Assembly: GCA_902781095.1 (NCBI GenBank) | Contig: CACZHW010000023.1 | Coordinates: 1-37,670, forward strand | From: an uncultured Eubacteriales bacterium | Lineage (GTDB): Bacteria > Bacillota > Clostridia > Christensenellales > Aristaeellaceae | DNA length: 37,670 nucleotides | Direction of reading: 5' to 3' | Part shown: positions 7,460 to 15,428 of the stretch, piece by piece | Position numbering within the stretch: the stretch's first letter is position 1 | Layout: every line of letters starts with the position of its first letter | The notes under the pieces: generated by a model | Database searches by the model: none | Told to the model about the DNA's origin: nothing | The model's input: only the letters and a program-made list of their open reading frames with translations | Program-made: the position numbers and the translations under genes

Positions 7460-7488
7460 TTGAACGCCGGGCCGCGGTTTGCTATAAT
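7460..7488 (+). promoter_or_regulatory. Promoter of the sortase gene
   Basis: TTGAAC (7460-7465) and TATAAT (7483-7488) are 17 bases apart. The sortase ATG is 31 bases downstream of the -10 element. Confidence 0.82.
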
Positions 7489-7519
7489 CAATCGATACGA
7501 ACAGAAAGGCGGAAGGCGC

Positions 7520-8599
7520 ATGGGCGACAAAAACCACAGGCGGAAAGGCGGCAGCCCGGCGCCGGAGGGCCGGCCCCGGCGTGCGGCCGCCTTCCGGAAG
7601 AGCGTGCGGAAAAAGAAGCGGCAGCGGCGCCTGGAGGGGCTTTTGTCCGCCGCGCTGGCCTTTGTCGCCGGCTTTTCTGCTGTGATGTGCCTGTCCGTCG
7701 CCTGGCGCTCCGTACGTACCGCGCGGCTGAACCGAGAGCTCTCCCGGCTGCATGAGGCCTACAGCGCGCAGGAGGCGCCGGAGGCGGCGCAGGAGCCGGA
7801 CGCCGCGCCGGCGTTTACACCCGAGGCTGCCGCGGGGCCGGGGGAGAATGCCTCTGACGCCGCGCCGGATTTTGCCGCCCTGCCGGCGGAAGCGCCGGAG
7901 GCCGCCATGGAACGGGAGACGACTCCCGCGGCTCCCGCACCGCAGCTGACGAAGACGACGGTCTACCACCGGGACACGGGCGAGGCGCTGCCGGAGATGG
8001 CCAGGCTGCGGGAGGAGAACCGGGACCTCGTCGGCTGGCTCACCATCGACGGCGTGCTGGATTTGCCGGTCGTCTACCGGGACAACAGCTATTACCTGAC
8101 GCACGACTTTAGCGGCGAGAAAAACGCCGCCGGGACGATCTTCCTGGACGTGGACCACCGCTTCAGCGCGCGGGCGTGCAACCTGCTGCTGCACGGCCAC
8201 AACATGAAGGACGGCAGCATGTTCGGCCACCTCATCCGCTATACGGACCTCGACTATCTGAAGCGGCACCCCGTCATTGAGTTTTCCACGCTCTGGCAGA
8301 AGGAGCGGTACGTGATCATTGCGGTGATGCGGGTTTCGCTCGATTCAAGGGACGCGTCCTTTTTCAACTACTTCTCCTATCCCGCGTTTGCGGGGGACGA
8401 CGAGTACAGGCGCTATGTGCGCGGAGCGCAGCTGGCCTCCCTCTTCGCCATCCCCGTCGTCGCGGAGCCTTCGGACGCGCTGCTGACGCTCTCCACCTGC
8501 ATCGACGACGACCGCCTGGTCATTCTGGCCAGACGCTTCCACGGGGAGGAGACGGCGAAGGAGATGCGCCGGCTGGTGTCCGCTTCCGCGTGGCAGTAA
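7520..8599 (+). CDS. srtB: Class B sortase
   Basis: This is a 359-residue membrane-bound transpeptidase. A basic cytoplasmic tail (residues 1-38, many Arg and Lys) is followed by one membrane helix (about 40-62), then an Ala/Pro/Glu-rich linker (about 84-142) that spaces the enzyme from the membrane. The catalytic domain holds the His motif LLLHGHNMKDGSMFGHL (H227), the cysteine motif TLSTC (C327) and the catalytic Arg directly before LVILAR (R332), so all three active-site residues are present. Sortase B enzymes anchor surface proteins or build pili; no sorting-signal protein is seen in this window, so its target lies elsewhere. The start at 7520 is preferred because GGAAGG lies just upstream. 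The long acidic linker is unusual. Confidence 0.9.
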   Translation: MGDKNHRRKGGSPAPEGRPRRAAAFRKSVRKKKRQRRLEGLLSAALAFVAGFSAVMCLSVAWRSVRTARLNRELSRLHEAYSAQEAPEAAQEPDAAPAFTPEAAAGPGENASDAAPDFAALPAEAPEAAMERETTPAAPAPQLTKTTVYHRDTGEALPEMARLREENRDLVGWLTIDGVLDLPVVYRDNSYYLTHDFSGEKNAAGTIFLDVDHRFSARACNLLLHGHNMKDGSMFGHLIRYTDLDYLKRHPVIEFSTLWQKERYVIIAVMRVSLDSRDASFFNYFSYPAFAGDDEYRRYVRGAQLASLFAIPVVAEPSDALLTLSTCIDDDRLVILARRFHGEETAKEMRRLVSASAWQ

Positions 8600-8629
8600 A
8601 CCGTGTGTAAAGAAATCGGAGGAACGGGA

Positions 8630-9754
8630 ATGAAGATATCCAAGAAGGACGCCCTGATGTGGTTCCGCTTTTTCGCGGAGCTGCCGGAGGGGGAGACGCT
8701 TTTGCCGCACCAGCAGGAGATCGCCTTTGCCGTGCTGACCCAGCTGGAGGACGCGGCGGAGGCGCGCCACGCGGCGCTGGAGGCGCAGGTGCCGGGCTTG
8801 CGCTCGCTGGACGGCCGCACGCTCTTTGTGGGCGACGAGGGCAATTTTCCGCAGGGCTGCCGCTCCTGCCTTACGGGAACGGGCCTTTCGGCCGTGCGCA
8901 GGACGAACCGCTGCAACCTCGCCTGCCCGTTCTGCTACGACTACGGCTGCCTTGACGCGCAGCCGCCCGTCGGGGAGGATTTGTGGGAAATCGGCGGCAC
9001 CAAATACCGCACGGCCGATCTGCCGATGCTGCTCTCCGTCTCCCGCAGGCCCTCCGGCATCTGCTACGTCTACCTGGAGCCCTTCATGGAGATCGGGCTG
9101 TATTACGAGCCGATCCGCATCTTTGCCGAAGCGGGCGTTCACCAGCACCTGTACACCAACGGCACGCTGGCGACGGAAGAAAACCTGCGGGCCCTGGGGG
9201 AGGCCGGGCTGTCGGAGCTGCGCTTCAACCTGGGCGCCACGAACTGCGCCCCGAAGGTGATCGAGGCGATCAAGACCGCCAAGCGGTTCATCCCGCGCGT
9301 GGGCATCGAGACGCCCATGACGCCGGCCTTCTGGGAATCCTTCCACGCGCGCAAGCGGGAGATCCTCGCCACGGGGCTGGACTTCATCAACTGCGCGGAG
9401 CTGCACCTGGGGGAGAACAACCTGGAAAACTACCTGGGCGAATCCCTCTATATGTACCGGCAGGGGTATCTCTCGCCCGTGTGGAGCCGGGAGATCACCC
9501 TGCGCCTCATGCGGGAGGCGGCGGAGGAAAACTGGCCGCTCGTGGTGCACGACTGCAGCAACCGGACGAAATTCGTGCGCGACCTGCACGGGAAGGCGCA
9601 GGAAGGCGGCTGGTTCGGCGCTTCCTCCTGGGGCAGCGAGTTTTCCTCCATCCCCTACGGGGCGCTGATCCCGGCGCTGGAGGACGACACCCTGCCCTTT
9701 GTGACGGAAGAAGAGCTGCCGGAGGGCTACCGCCCCGGCGACATCGTACTGTAA
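8630..9754 (+). CDS. Radical SAM protein of unknown function
   Basis: The 374-residue protein has the radical SAM cluster motif CNLACPFC (C95, C99, C102), which binds a 4Fe-4S cluster and S-adenosylmethionine. Further cysteines flank it: CRSC (C77, C80) before it and C107 just after. A later segment, YTNGTLATEENLRALGEAGL, is typical of the radical SAM barrel. No SPASM or other accessory cysteine domain follows. I do not recognise a characterised subfamily, so no substrate is given. The start at 8630 has GGAGG at a seven-base distance; an in-frame GTG at 8603 has no such site. It begins 30 bases after sortase B and ends 24 bases before the MATE gene, and no promoter or terminator separates them. 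Confidence 0.85.
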   Translation: MKISKKDALMWFRFFAELPEGETLLPHQQEIAFAVLTQLEDAAEARHAALEAQVPGLRSLDGRTLFVGDEGNFPQGCRSCLTGTGLSAVRRTNRCNLACPFCYDYGCLDAQPPVGEDLWEIGGTKYRTADLPMLLSVSRRPSGICYVYLEPFMEIGLYYEPIRIFAEAGVHQHLYTNGTLATEENLRALGEAGLSELRFNLGATNCAPKVIEAIKTAKRFIPRVGIETPMTPAFWESFHARKREILATGLDFINCAELHLGENNLENYLGESLYMYRQGYLSPVWSREITLRLMREAAEENWPLVVHDCSNRTKFVRDLHGKAQEGGWFGASSWGSEFSSIPYGALIPALEDDTLPFVTEEELPEGYRPGDIVL

Positions 9755-9778
9755 GCGCGGAAAGACGGGAAGACGGAC

Positions 9779-11170
9779 ATGCGACAGAAGATTACAGCGG
9801 AAAACCGCGCCGCGATGCTGCTGGAGGAACCGCTGCAGCAGATCATCCCGCGGCTGGCGGTGCCCACCATCATCTCCATGCTGGTGACGGCGATTTACAA
9901 CATGGCGGACACCTATTTCGTGAGCCGCATCAGCACGGAGGCGAGCGCCGCGGTGGGCGTCGTGTTCTCCGCGATGGCGATCATCCAGGCGCTCGCCTTT
10001 ACCATCGGCATGGGCAGCGGCACGAATATGAGCCGCGCGCTGGGCGCCGCGCGCGAGGACGAGGCGGCGGTCTTCGTCTCGGTCGCCTTCTTTACGACCT
10101 TCCTGCTGGGCGCCGTGCTGGCGGCGCTGGGCAACCTGGGGCTGGGCGGCATCGTCCGCTTTTTGGGGGCGACGGATGAAATCGCGCCGGACGCGACGGC
10201 CTATGCGCGCTACATCTTTCTGGGCGCGCCCTTTATGATGTGCAGCTTCGTCATGAACAACCTGCTGCGCTTTCAGGGCATGGCCAGCTACGCCATGATC
10301 GGCATCACGAGCGGCGGCCTGCTCAACATGGCGCTGGACCCGGTCTTCATCTTCGGCCTCGGGCTGGGGACGGCGGGCGCGGCGCTGGCGACGGCGGTCA
10401 GCCAGGCAGTGAGCTTTACGATCCTGCTGATCATGTGCAACACGCGTTCGAGCACCATCCCGGTACGGTGGAAGAACTTCCGCCCGACGGCGCGGCTTTA
10501 TGGACGGATTCTCTACAACGGCGTGCCGTCGCTGGGACGGCAGGGCATTGCCAGCATCGCGACCATCGTGCTCAACCGAATGGCGGCGACGGTGAGCGCC
10601 GATCCCGCGACGGTGAGCGCGGCCATTGCGGCCATGAGCATCGTCAACCGCATCGTGCTGTTCATCAACAGCGCGGTCATCGGTTTCGGGCAGGGTTTCC
10701 AGCCGGTGGCCGCTTTCTGCTGGGGTGCTGGCCGCTACGGCCGCGTGCGGGAGGCGTTCTTCTTCTGCGGCAAGGTGGCAACGGCGATTTTGCTCGTGCT
10801 CTCCGCGCTCGCCTTCCCCTTCTCCGGCGCGATCATCCGCGTATTCCGCGCGGAAGACCCGCTGGTGGTCTCCATCGGCACGCTCGCGCTGCGCATGCAG
10901 CTGTGCACGCTGCCGCTGTGGGGCTTCTACGTGATGAGCAACATGTGTACGCAGTCCATCGGCTACGGCGCGCGCGCCACGGTGATCTCCAGCGCACGGC
11001 AGGGAATCTTCCTCATCCCCATGTCGCTGGCGCTGCCCGCGCGCCTCGGGGTGCTGGGGCTGCAGCTGGCGCAGCCCTGCGCGGACGTGCTGGCGTTCGT
11101 CTTCACCCTCGTCCTCATGCGCGGCGTCCTTGCGAAAATGCGGGAGCTGGAAGAGAAAAACAGGGGTTGA
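9779..11170 (+). CDS. MATE family efflux transporter
   Basis: This 463-residue protein has about 12 membrane helices in two related halves. The first begins with PLQQIIPRLAVPTIISMLVT, followed by AIYNMADTYFVSRIST, the typical first two helices of MATE exporters. The second half starts near residue 240 with the matching GRILYNGVPSLGRQGIASIA. Such proteins export organic compounds using a sodium or proton gradient; which compound cannot be told. The gene follows the radical SAM gene closely, so export of a product made by that enzyme is possible, but this is only a guess. The ribosome binding site is modest (GGGAAG). The next gene, a lipoprotein, starts 54 bases later with no visible promoter. 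Confidence 0.9.
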   Translation: MRQKITAENRAAMLLEEPLQQIIPRLAVPTIISMLVTAIYNMADTYFVSRISTEASAAVGVVFSAMAIIQALAFTIGMGSGTNMSRALGAAREDEAAVFVSVAFFTTFLLGAVLAALGNLGLGGIVRFLGATDEIAPDATAYARYIFLGAPFMMCSFVMNNLLRFQGMASYAMIGITSGGLLNMALDPVFIFGLGLGTAGAALATAVSQAVSFTILLIMCNTRSSTIPVRWKNFRPTARLYGRILYNGVPSLGRQGIASIATIVLNRMAATVSADPATVSAAIAAMSIVNRIVLFINSAVIGFGQGFQPVAAFCWGAGRYGRVREAFFFCGKVATAILLVLSALAFPFSGAIIRVFRAEDPLVVSIGTLALRMQLCTLPLWGFYVMSNMCTQSIGYGARATVISSARQGIFLIPMSLALPARLGVLGLQLAQPCADVLAFVFTLVLMRGVLAKMRELEEKNRG

Positions 11171-11224
11171 AGCGCATCTTCCGGCGTCTTGGGACTGGAA
11201 CGGGTGACAGGGAGGGATTTCGCG

Positions 11225-12202
11225 ATGAAGAAAAGCCTTCGGATGTTCCTGACACTGGCGCTCCTTATGTGCCTGGCCGGCTGCGGTGCGCCCAGGGCGC
11301 CGCAGGAGGCGGAAGAGGGGCTGCTGCTCGGCTTCGCCCAGATCGGCTCGGAGAGCAGCTGGCGCATCGGCAACACGAAGAGCATACAGGACGCGGCGGA
11401 ACGGCACGGCATCCGGCTCATGATGGCGGACGCCAACCAGAAGCAGGAGAACGAGATCCGCGCCCTGCGCTCCTTCATCGCCTACCGCGTGGACGTGCTC
11501 GCCTTCGTCCCCATCGTGGAGGAAGGGTGGGAAAACGTGCTGCGCGAGGCGAAGGCGGCGGGGATCCCCGTCATCCTCTCCGACCGCATGATCAGCGGCG
11601 AGATCGACGAAAGCCTGTACGACGTCTACGTCGGCGCGGATTTTCTGGAGGAGGGGAAGAAGGCGGGCTCCTATCTCCTGCGCAAGCGGGAAGAACTCGG
11701 GGCCGGGCGGCTGCGGATCGCGGAGATTTCCGGCACGCCGGACTCCACGCCCGCGCTGGAGCGCGCCGCCGGCTTCCGCAGCGTGATCAGAGAGGACGCG
11801 CGCTTTGAAATCATCGATTCCATGTCCGGGGATTTTCTGCGCTCCAAGGGGAAGGAATGCATGCAGCAGATGCTGGCGCGGCACGGGCGGGACATCGACG
11901 TCCTCTACTCCCACAACGACGGGATGACGCTGGGCGCGATCGAGGCGATCGAAGAGGCCGGGCTGGTGCCCGGGCGGGACATCGTCATCATCACGGTGGA
12001 CGGCGAACAGGCGGCCGTCGACCTGCTGCGCGAGGGAAAAATCAACTGCGTGGTGGAGTGCACGCCCATGCTGGGGGAGACGGTGATGGAGCTGGCCGAA
12101 AAGCTGAAGGCCGGCGAAACGGTGCCGCGCATCCTCCACCCGGAGGAGACGATGTTTACCGAATACGACAGCCTGGAAGCCATCGCGCCCAGAGGGTACT
12201 GA
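11225..12202 (+). CDS. YtfQ-like sugar-binding lipoprotein, probable sensor subunit
   Basis: The 325-residue protein has a lipoprotein signal peptide with lipobox LAGC (Cys at residue 20), so it should be tethered to the membrane. The mature part is a periplasmic-binding-protein fold like galactofuranose-binding YtfQ: FAQIGSESSWRIGNTKSI, then NQKQENEIRALRSFIAYRVD, PVILSDR and SHNDGMTLGAIEAIEEAG. It is clearly a paralogue of the transport binding protein at 15429. Its position directly before the histidine kinase (one-base gap) rather than with the transporter suggests that it reports ligand to the kinase, as XylFII does with LytS in clostridia. The start at 11225 follows GGGAGGG; an upstream in-frame start at 11189 would bury the lipobox behind extra residues. 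Confidence 0.88.
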   Translation: MKKSLRMFLTLALLMCLAGCGAPRAPQEAEEGLLLGFAQIGSESSWRIGNTKSIQDAAERHGIRLMMADANQKQENEIRALRSFIAYRVDVLAFVPIVEEGWENVLREAKAAGIPVILSDRMISGEIDESLYDVYVGADFLEEGKKAGSYLLRKREELGAGRLRIAEISGTPDSTPALERAAGFRSVIREDARFEIIDSMSGDFLRSKGKECMQQMLARHGRDIDVLYSHNDGMTLGAIEAIEEAGLVPGRDIVIITVDGEQAAVDLLREGKINCVVECTPMLGETVMELAEKLKAGETVPRILHPEETMFTEYDSLEAIAPRGY

Positions 12203-12203
12203 C

Positions 12204-13664
12204 ATGCGTACGGGCAAGGGAATCGCGGCGCGCAGCATCGCGGGGGAAGCGCGCCGCTCCACGCTGGTTCTGACCTTTGTGCTGATGCTGCCCGCGCTCA
12301 TCTCGCTGGCCCTCATGCTGGTGGCCGTCGGCCTGTTTTCCAGCACGACGCGCCATATGGAGCAGGTGGCGGCGCTGCGCCCGATGGTCGCGGGGGACAT
12401 CCCGGAATACATCTGGGACGCTGTTTCGGGGCGCGTGAGCTACGATGCGTGCGGCGCCGAGGAGACGCTGCGGCAGGTAAACAGCCGCCTGGACGCGCTG
12501 ATTTCGGAGACCGGGGGACGCCTGGAGCTGGTGGTCACCCGCCGCACGATGGACACCCTGTCCGGCTATGCGGAGGAGATCCGCAGAGGGCTGCTGGACG
12601 GGACGCCCATCGTGGAAATCGAGGCGCTGCTGGACGAAATCCGCTCGGTCGCCGCGCTCGCGGAGAATATGCTCTCCGACTGCATCGCGCAGGAGGCGGA
12701 GGCGGCGGGCCGGCTTACCCGGCAGATCGTTCGCACGGCTGCGCTGTTTGCCGCGGCGGAAATCCTGCTGGTGCTCTTTGCGCTGCTGTTCTCGCTGAGG
12801 ATGCGCATGCGGCTGGAGCGCACCATCCGAGAGCCCATCGAACGGCTGGAGAAGGTCACCGGGCAGCTGGCTTCCGGACAGATGGAGGCGCGCGCGGAGG
12901 AGACCGATACGCTGGAACTGCGCGATTTGACTTTCTCCGTCAACCGGATGGCCGACCGCATCGGCGAATTGATCGAGCGCAACCGCGAGGAGCAGGAAAA
13001 CCTGAAAAAGGCGGAACTGCGCACCCTTCAGGCGCAGATCAACCCGCATTTCCTGTACAACACGCTGGATACGATCCTGTGGCTGGCGGAGGATGAAAAC
13101 AGCGGCGAGGTCATCCGCCTTACGAAGGCGCTCTCCGACTTCTTCCGCATTTCGCTCTCCTCCGGCAGGGACTGGATCACGGTTGAACAGGAGATCCGGC
13201 ACCTGTCCGGCTACCTGGCCATCCAGAAGGCGCGCTACCGGGACGTGCTGAATTACCGCATCGAGGTGGACGAGGAAATTTACGGCTGCATGATCCTGAA
13301 GCTGCTGCTTCAGCCGCTGGCGGAAAACGCCATCTATCACGGCATCAAGGAGCACCGCGGCGGCGGAACGATCCTGGTTCGGGGCTTGTGCAGGGACGGA
13401 AGGCTGCACTTCTCCGTGCACGACACGGGCAGCGGAATGAGCGGGGAGAGGCTGGCGGCCGTCCACCGCAGCCTGGCGGAGGGGACGGAGATGCCCCACG
13501 GGCAGGAATTCCCCGGCCATGCGGGCAGCGGCTTCGGCCTGCACAACGTGGATCAGCGGATCCGGCTGTACTACAACCAGCCCGAGGGGCTGCACATCGA
13601 AAGCGGACCGGAGGGAACCACGGTCAGTTTTGACGTGCCCGCGGACAGAAAGGAGAATGCGTGA
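12204..13664 (+). CDS. Sensor histidine kinase, LytS/YesM type
   Basis: The 486-residue protein has membrane helix 1 at about 20-45, an extracellular, mostly helical region of about 130 residues, and helix 2 at about 177-198. A HAMP linker follows (about 199-253), then a His_kinase domain with LQAQINPHFLYNTLDTI (phosphorylated His, H282). The ATP-binding domain has the N-box LLLQPLAENAIYHGI (N375), DTGSGM at 407-412 and the G2 box GSGFGLHNV at 441-449. All key residues are present. The small outer domain has no obvious ligand pocket of its own, which fits signal input through the lipoprotein encoded just before it. The start codon is one base after that gene's stop, and the stop overlaps the start of the response regulator gene. 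Confidence 0.93.
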   Translation: MRTGKGIAARSIAGEARRSTLVLTFVLMLPALISLALMLVAVGLFSSTTRHMEQVAALRPMVAGDIPEYIWDAVSGRVSYDACGAEETLRQVNSRLDALISETGGRLELVVTRRTMDTLSGYAEEIRRGLLDGTPIVEIEALLDEIRSVAALAENMLSDCIAQEAEAAGRLTRQIVRTAALFAAAEILLVLFALLFSLRMRMRLERTIREPIERLEKVTGQLASGQMEARAEETDTLELRDLTFSVNRMADRIGELIERNREEQENLKKAELRTLQAQINPHFLYNTLDTILWLAEDENSGEVIRLTKALSDFFRISLSSGRDWITVEQEIRHLSGYLAIQKARYRDVLNYRIEVDEEIYGCMILKLLLQPLAENAIYHGIKEHRGGGTILVRGLCRDGRLHFSVHDTGSGMSGERLAAVHRSLAEGTEMPHGQEFPGHAGSGFGLHNVDQRIRLYYNQPEGLHIESGPEGTTVSFDVPADRKENA

Positions 13665-15274
13665 TGCAGTACCGGGTGTTTCTGGTGGACGACGAAATCG
13701 CCATCCGGGAGGGAATCCGCAATTCCAGGCTCTGGGATGACAATCGCTTCGTCCTGGCCGGCGAGGCACCGGACGGCGAGATCGCGCTTTCCATGATCGG
13801 GGATATCCGGCCGGATATCCTGGTGACCGACGTGCGTATGCCGTTTATGGACGGCATGCAGCTGGTGACGGAGGTCTCCCAGCAGATGCCGTGGACGCAG
13901 GTGATCATCCTCTCCGGTTACGACGATTTCAATTACGCGCGCAGGGCGATGAGCCTGGGCGTGCAGGAATACCTGCTCAAGCCGGTTTCGGCCAGCGACT
14001 TGAAGGAGGCGCTGGAGCGCGCGGCGGGCCGGCTGGAGCGGGAGCGGCGGGGCGCCGAGCGGGCGGAGAGCCTGCGCCGGCGGCTGGCGGGCAGCAGCCG
14101 CTTTATGAAGGAAAAGCTGCTCTCCGCCATCCTGATGGAGCCGATGACGCGGCAGGAGGAGGAGCGCAGCAGGGAAGAGATGCGCGCTCTGGGCATGGAT
14201 CTTTCGGCCGGCTGCTATATTGCGGAGGACATCGCCTGGGAGACGGAGGACGGCGACCTTAATGCCGGCAGGGACGCACTGTACGCCCTGGCGGAGGCAA
14301 GCGGGGGCCGTGTGCACGTGTGCGGCGGCCGCCACGGGGCTCTGGCCCTCGTCCTGGGCGCGGACGAGCGGGGAACCGAGGAGCGGGCGTACGCCTTTGC
14401 GCGTTCCGCGCTGGAGGAGCTGCGGCAGCTGGGGGCCCGGTGCGCGCTGGCCAGCGTGGGCGATACCGTGGACCGGCTGGGCCTGGCGGCGGATTCCATG
14501 CACACGGCCAGGCACGTGCGGCACGTCTCGGCGGCGGCGGGGATCAGCGGCTTTTCGGCCGTGGGCAGCCGGGAGGTGCAGGAGAGCGGCAACGTCGTGC
14601 AGGAGACCGACGTGCGCCCCCTCTACGAGCGGCTGCAGTACGCCGCGGCGGAGGAGGCGGAGAGCATCCTGCAGGAGTACGCGGCGTCGCTGGGCGGCAC
14701 GGAGATCCACAGCCGCATGGTGGACAATTACCTGCGCGTGGAAACGCTGATGACGGCCTCCCGCATCCTGCACGAGGCGGGCGGACGGACCGGGGACATC
14801 CCGGAGGCGGCCAGACTGGTGCTGCGCCTGTCGGACGCGGAGCGCTCCCCGGATATGGACGCCGCCGCGCAGCTGCTGCGCTGCGCGCTGCAGTACCGGG
14901 ACGCGAACCGCCCGGGCCGGGGCGGGGCGACGCTCTTTAGAGCGCGCGCCTATCTGGCCCAGCACTTTTCCAACCCGAACCTCATGCTGCGGGACGTGTC
15001 CGAATACGTGGGGATGAGCGACAGCCGGTTTTCCGCCGTCTTCGGGCAGCAGATGGGCATGACCTTCACCGAGTACCTGACGACGCTGCGCATGAGCAAG
15101 GCGAAGGAACTGCTGAGCGCGACGGTGATGCGCTCCTCGGAAATCGCGCTGGCCGTCGGCTACAACGATCCGCACTACTTCAGCTATCTCTTCCGCAAGC
15201 ACACGGGCGTGACGCCCAGCGAGTACCGGAAGCAGGAGACCGAAAAAAATTCCACCGGAATGAGAGAAAATTGA
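13664..15274 (+). CDS. Response regulator, YesN/AraC type
   Basis: The 536-residue DNA-binding regulator has a receiver domain at about 1-122, with acidic pocket D9-D10, phosphorylation site D56 (TDVRMP), S84 and K106 (LLKP). A middle region of about 300 residues with long helices resembles YesN-type linkers. The C-terminal AraC-type double helix-turn-helix (about 430-530) includes LRDVSEYVGMSDSRFSAVFG and a second helix pair ending in NDPHYFSYLFRKHTGVTPSE. It should act on the transporter promoter at 15349. The start at 13664 overlaps the kinase stop as TGATG and lies eight bases after AAGGAG; a GTG three bases upstream is the alternative. Confidence 0.93.
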   Translation: MQYRVFLVDDEIAIREGIRNSRLWDDNRFVLAGEAPDGEIALSMIGDIRPDILVTDVRMPFMDGMQLVTEVSQQMPWTQVIILSGYDDFNYARRAMSLGVQEYLLKPVSASDLKEALERAAGRLERERRGAERAESLRRRLAGSSRFMKEKLLSAILMEPMTRQEEERSREEMRALGMDLSAGCYIAEDIAWETEDGDLNAGRDALYALAEASGGRVHVCGGRHGALALVLGADERGTEERAYAFARSALEELRQLGARCALASVGDTVDRLGLAADSMHTARHVRHVSAAAGISGFSAVGSREVQESGNVVQETDVRPLYERLQYAAAEEAESILQEYAASLGGTEIHSRMVDNYLRVETLMTASRILHEAGGRTGDIPEAARLVLRLSDAERSPDMDAAAQLLRCALQYRDANRPGRGGATLFRARAYLAQHFSNPNLMLRDVSEYVGMSDSRFSAVFGQQMGMTFTEYLTTLRMSKAKELLSATVMRSSEIALAVGYNDPHYFSYLFRKHTGVTPSEYRKQETEKNSTGMREN

Positions 15275-15348
15275 ACCGCCGGTTTCGGAAATTGGGCAGT
15301 CGGGACAGGTTCGTTCAAATTAATTAACTGTTTTAGAGATATCTGCCC

Positions 15349-15377
15349 TTTACAGGTTGTCGAATCCGTACTAAAAT
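15349..15377 (+). promoter_or_regulatory. Promoter of the YtfQ-type sugar operon
   Basis: TTTACA (15349-15354) and TAAAAT (15372-15377) are 17 bases apart. The 74 bases between the regulator stop and the -35 element are the natural place for the YesN-type binding sites. They include the AT-rich palindrome TTAATTAA near 15320, but no convincing repeated operator was found. Confidence 0.75.
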
Positions 15378-15387
15378 AAATCCAGAA

Positions 15388-15404
15388 AGCGGGAGAATCC
15401 CGCT
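15388..15404 (+). other. Hairpin at the 5' end of the ytfQ-type mRNA
   Basis: AGCGGGA (15388-15394) and TCCCGCT (15398-15404) form a perfect 7-bp stem with loop GAA. It sits a few bases after the expected transcription start and before the ribosome binding site, so it may protect the mRNA end. Confidence 0.6.
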
Positions 15405-15428
15405 AAAATTGAAATGGAGGAGAACACC

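Noticed and set aside
8345..12412. Open frame of 1355 codons on the minus strand
   Set aside because: It runs antisense to sortase, radical SAM, MATE and lipoprotein genes that all have motifs and ribosome binding sites. Long antisense frames are expected at this GC content, and its translation is low-complexity (many Arg, His, Gln).
15318..15330. TTAATTAA as operator for the YesN-type regulator
   Set aside because: It is a short AT palindrome in a single copy and could easily arise by chance in a promoter region.
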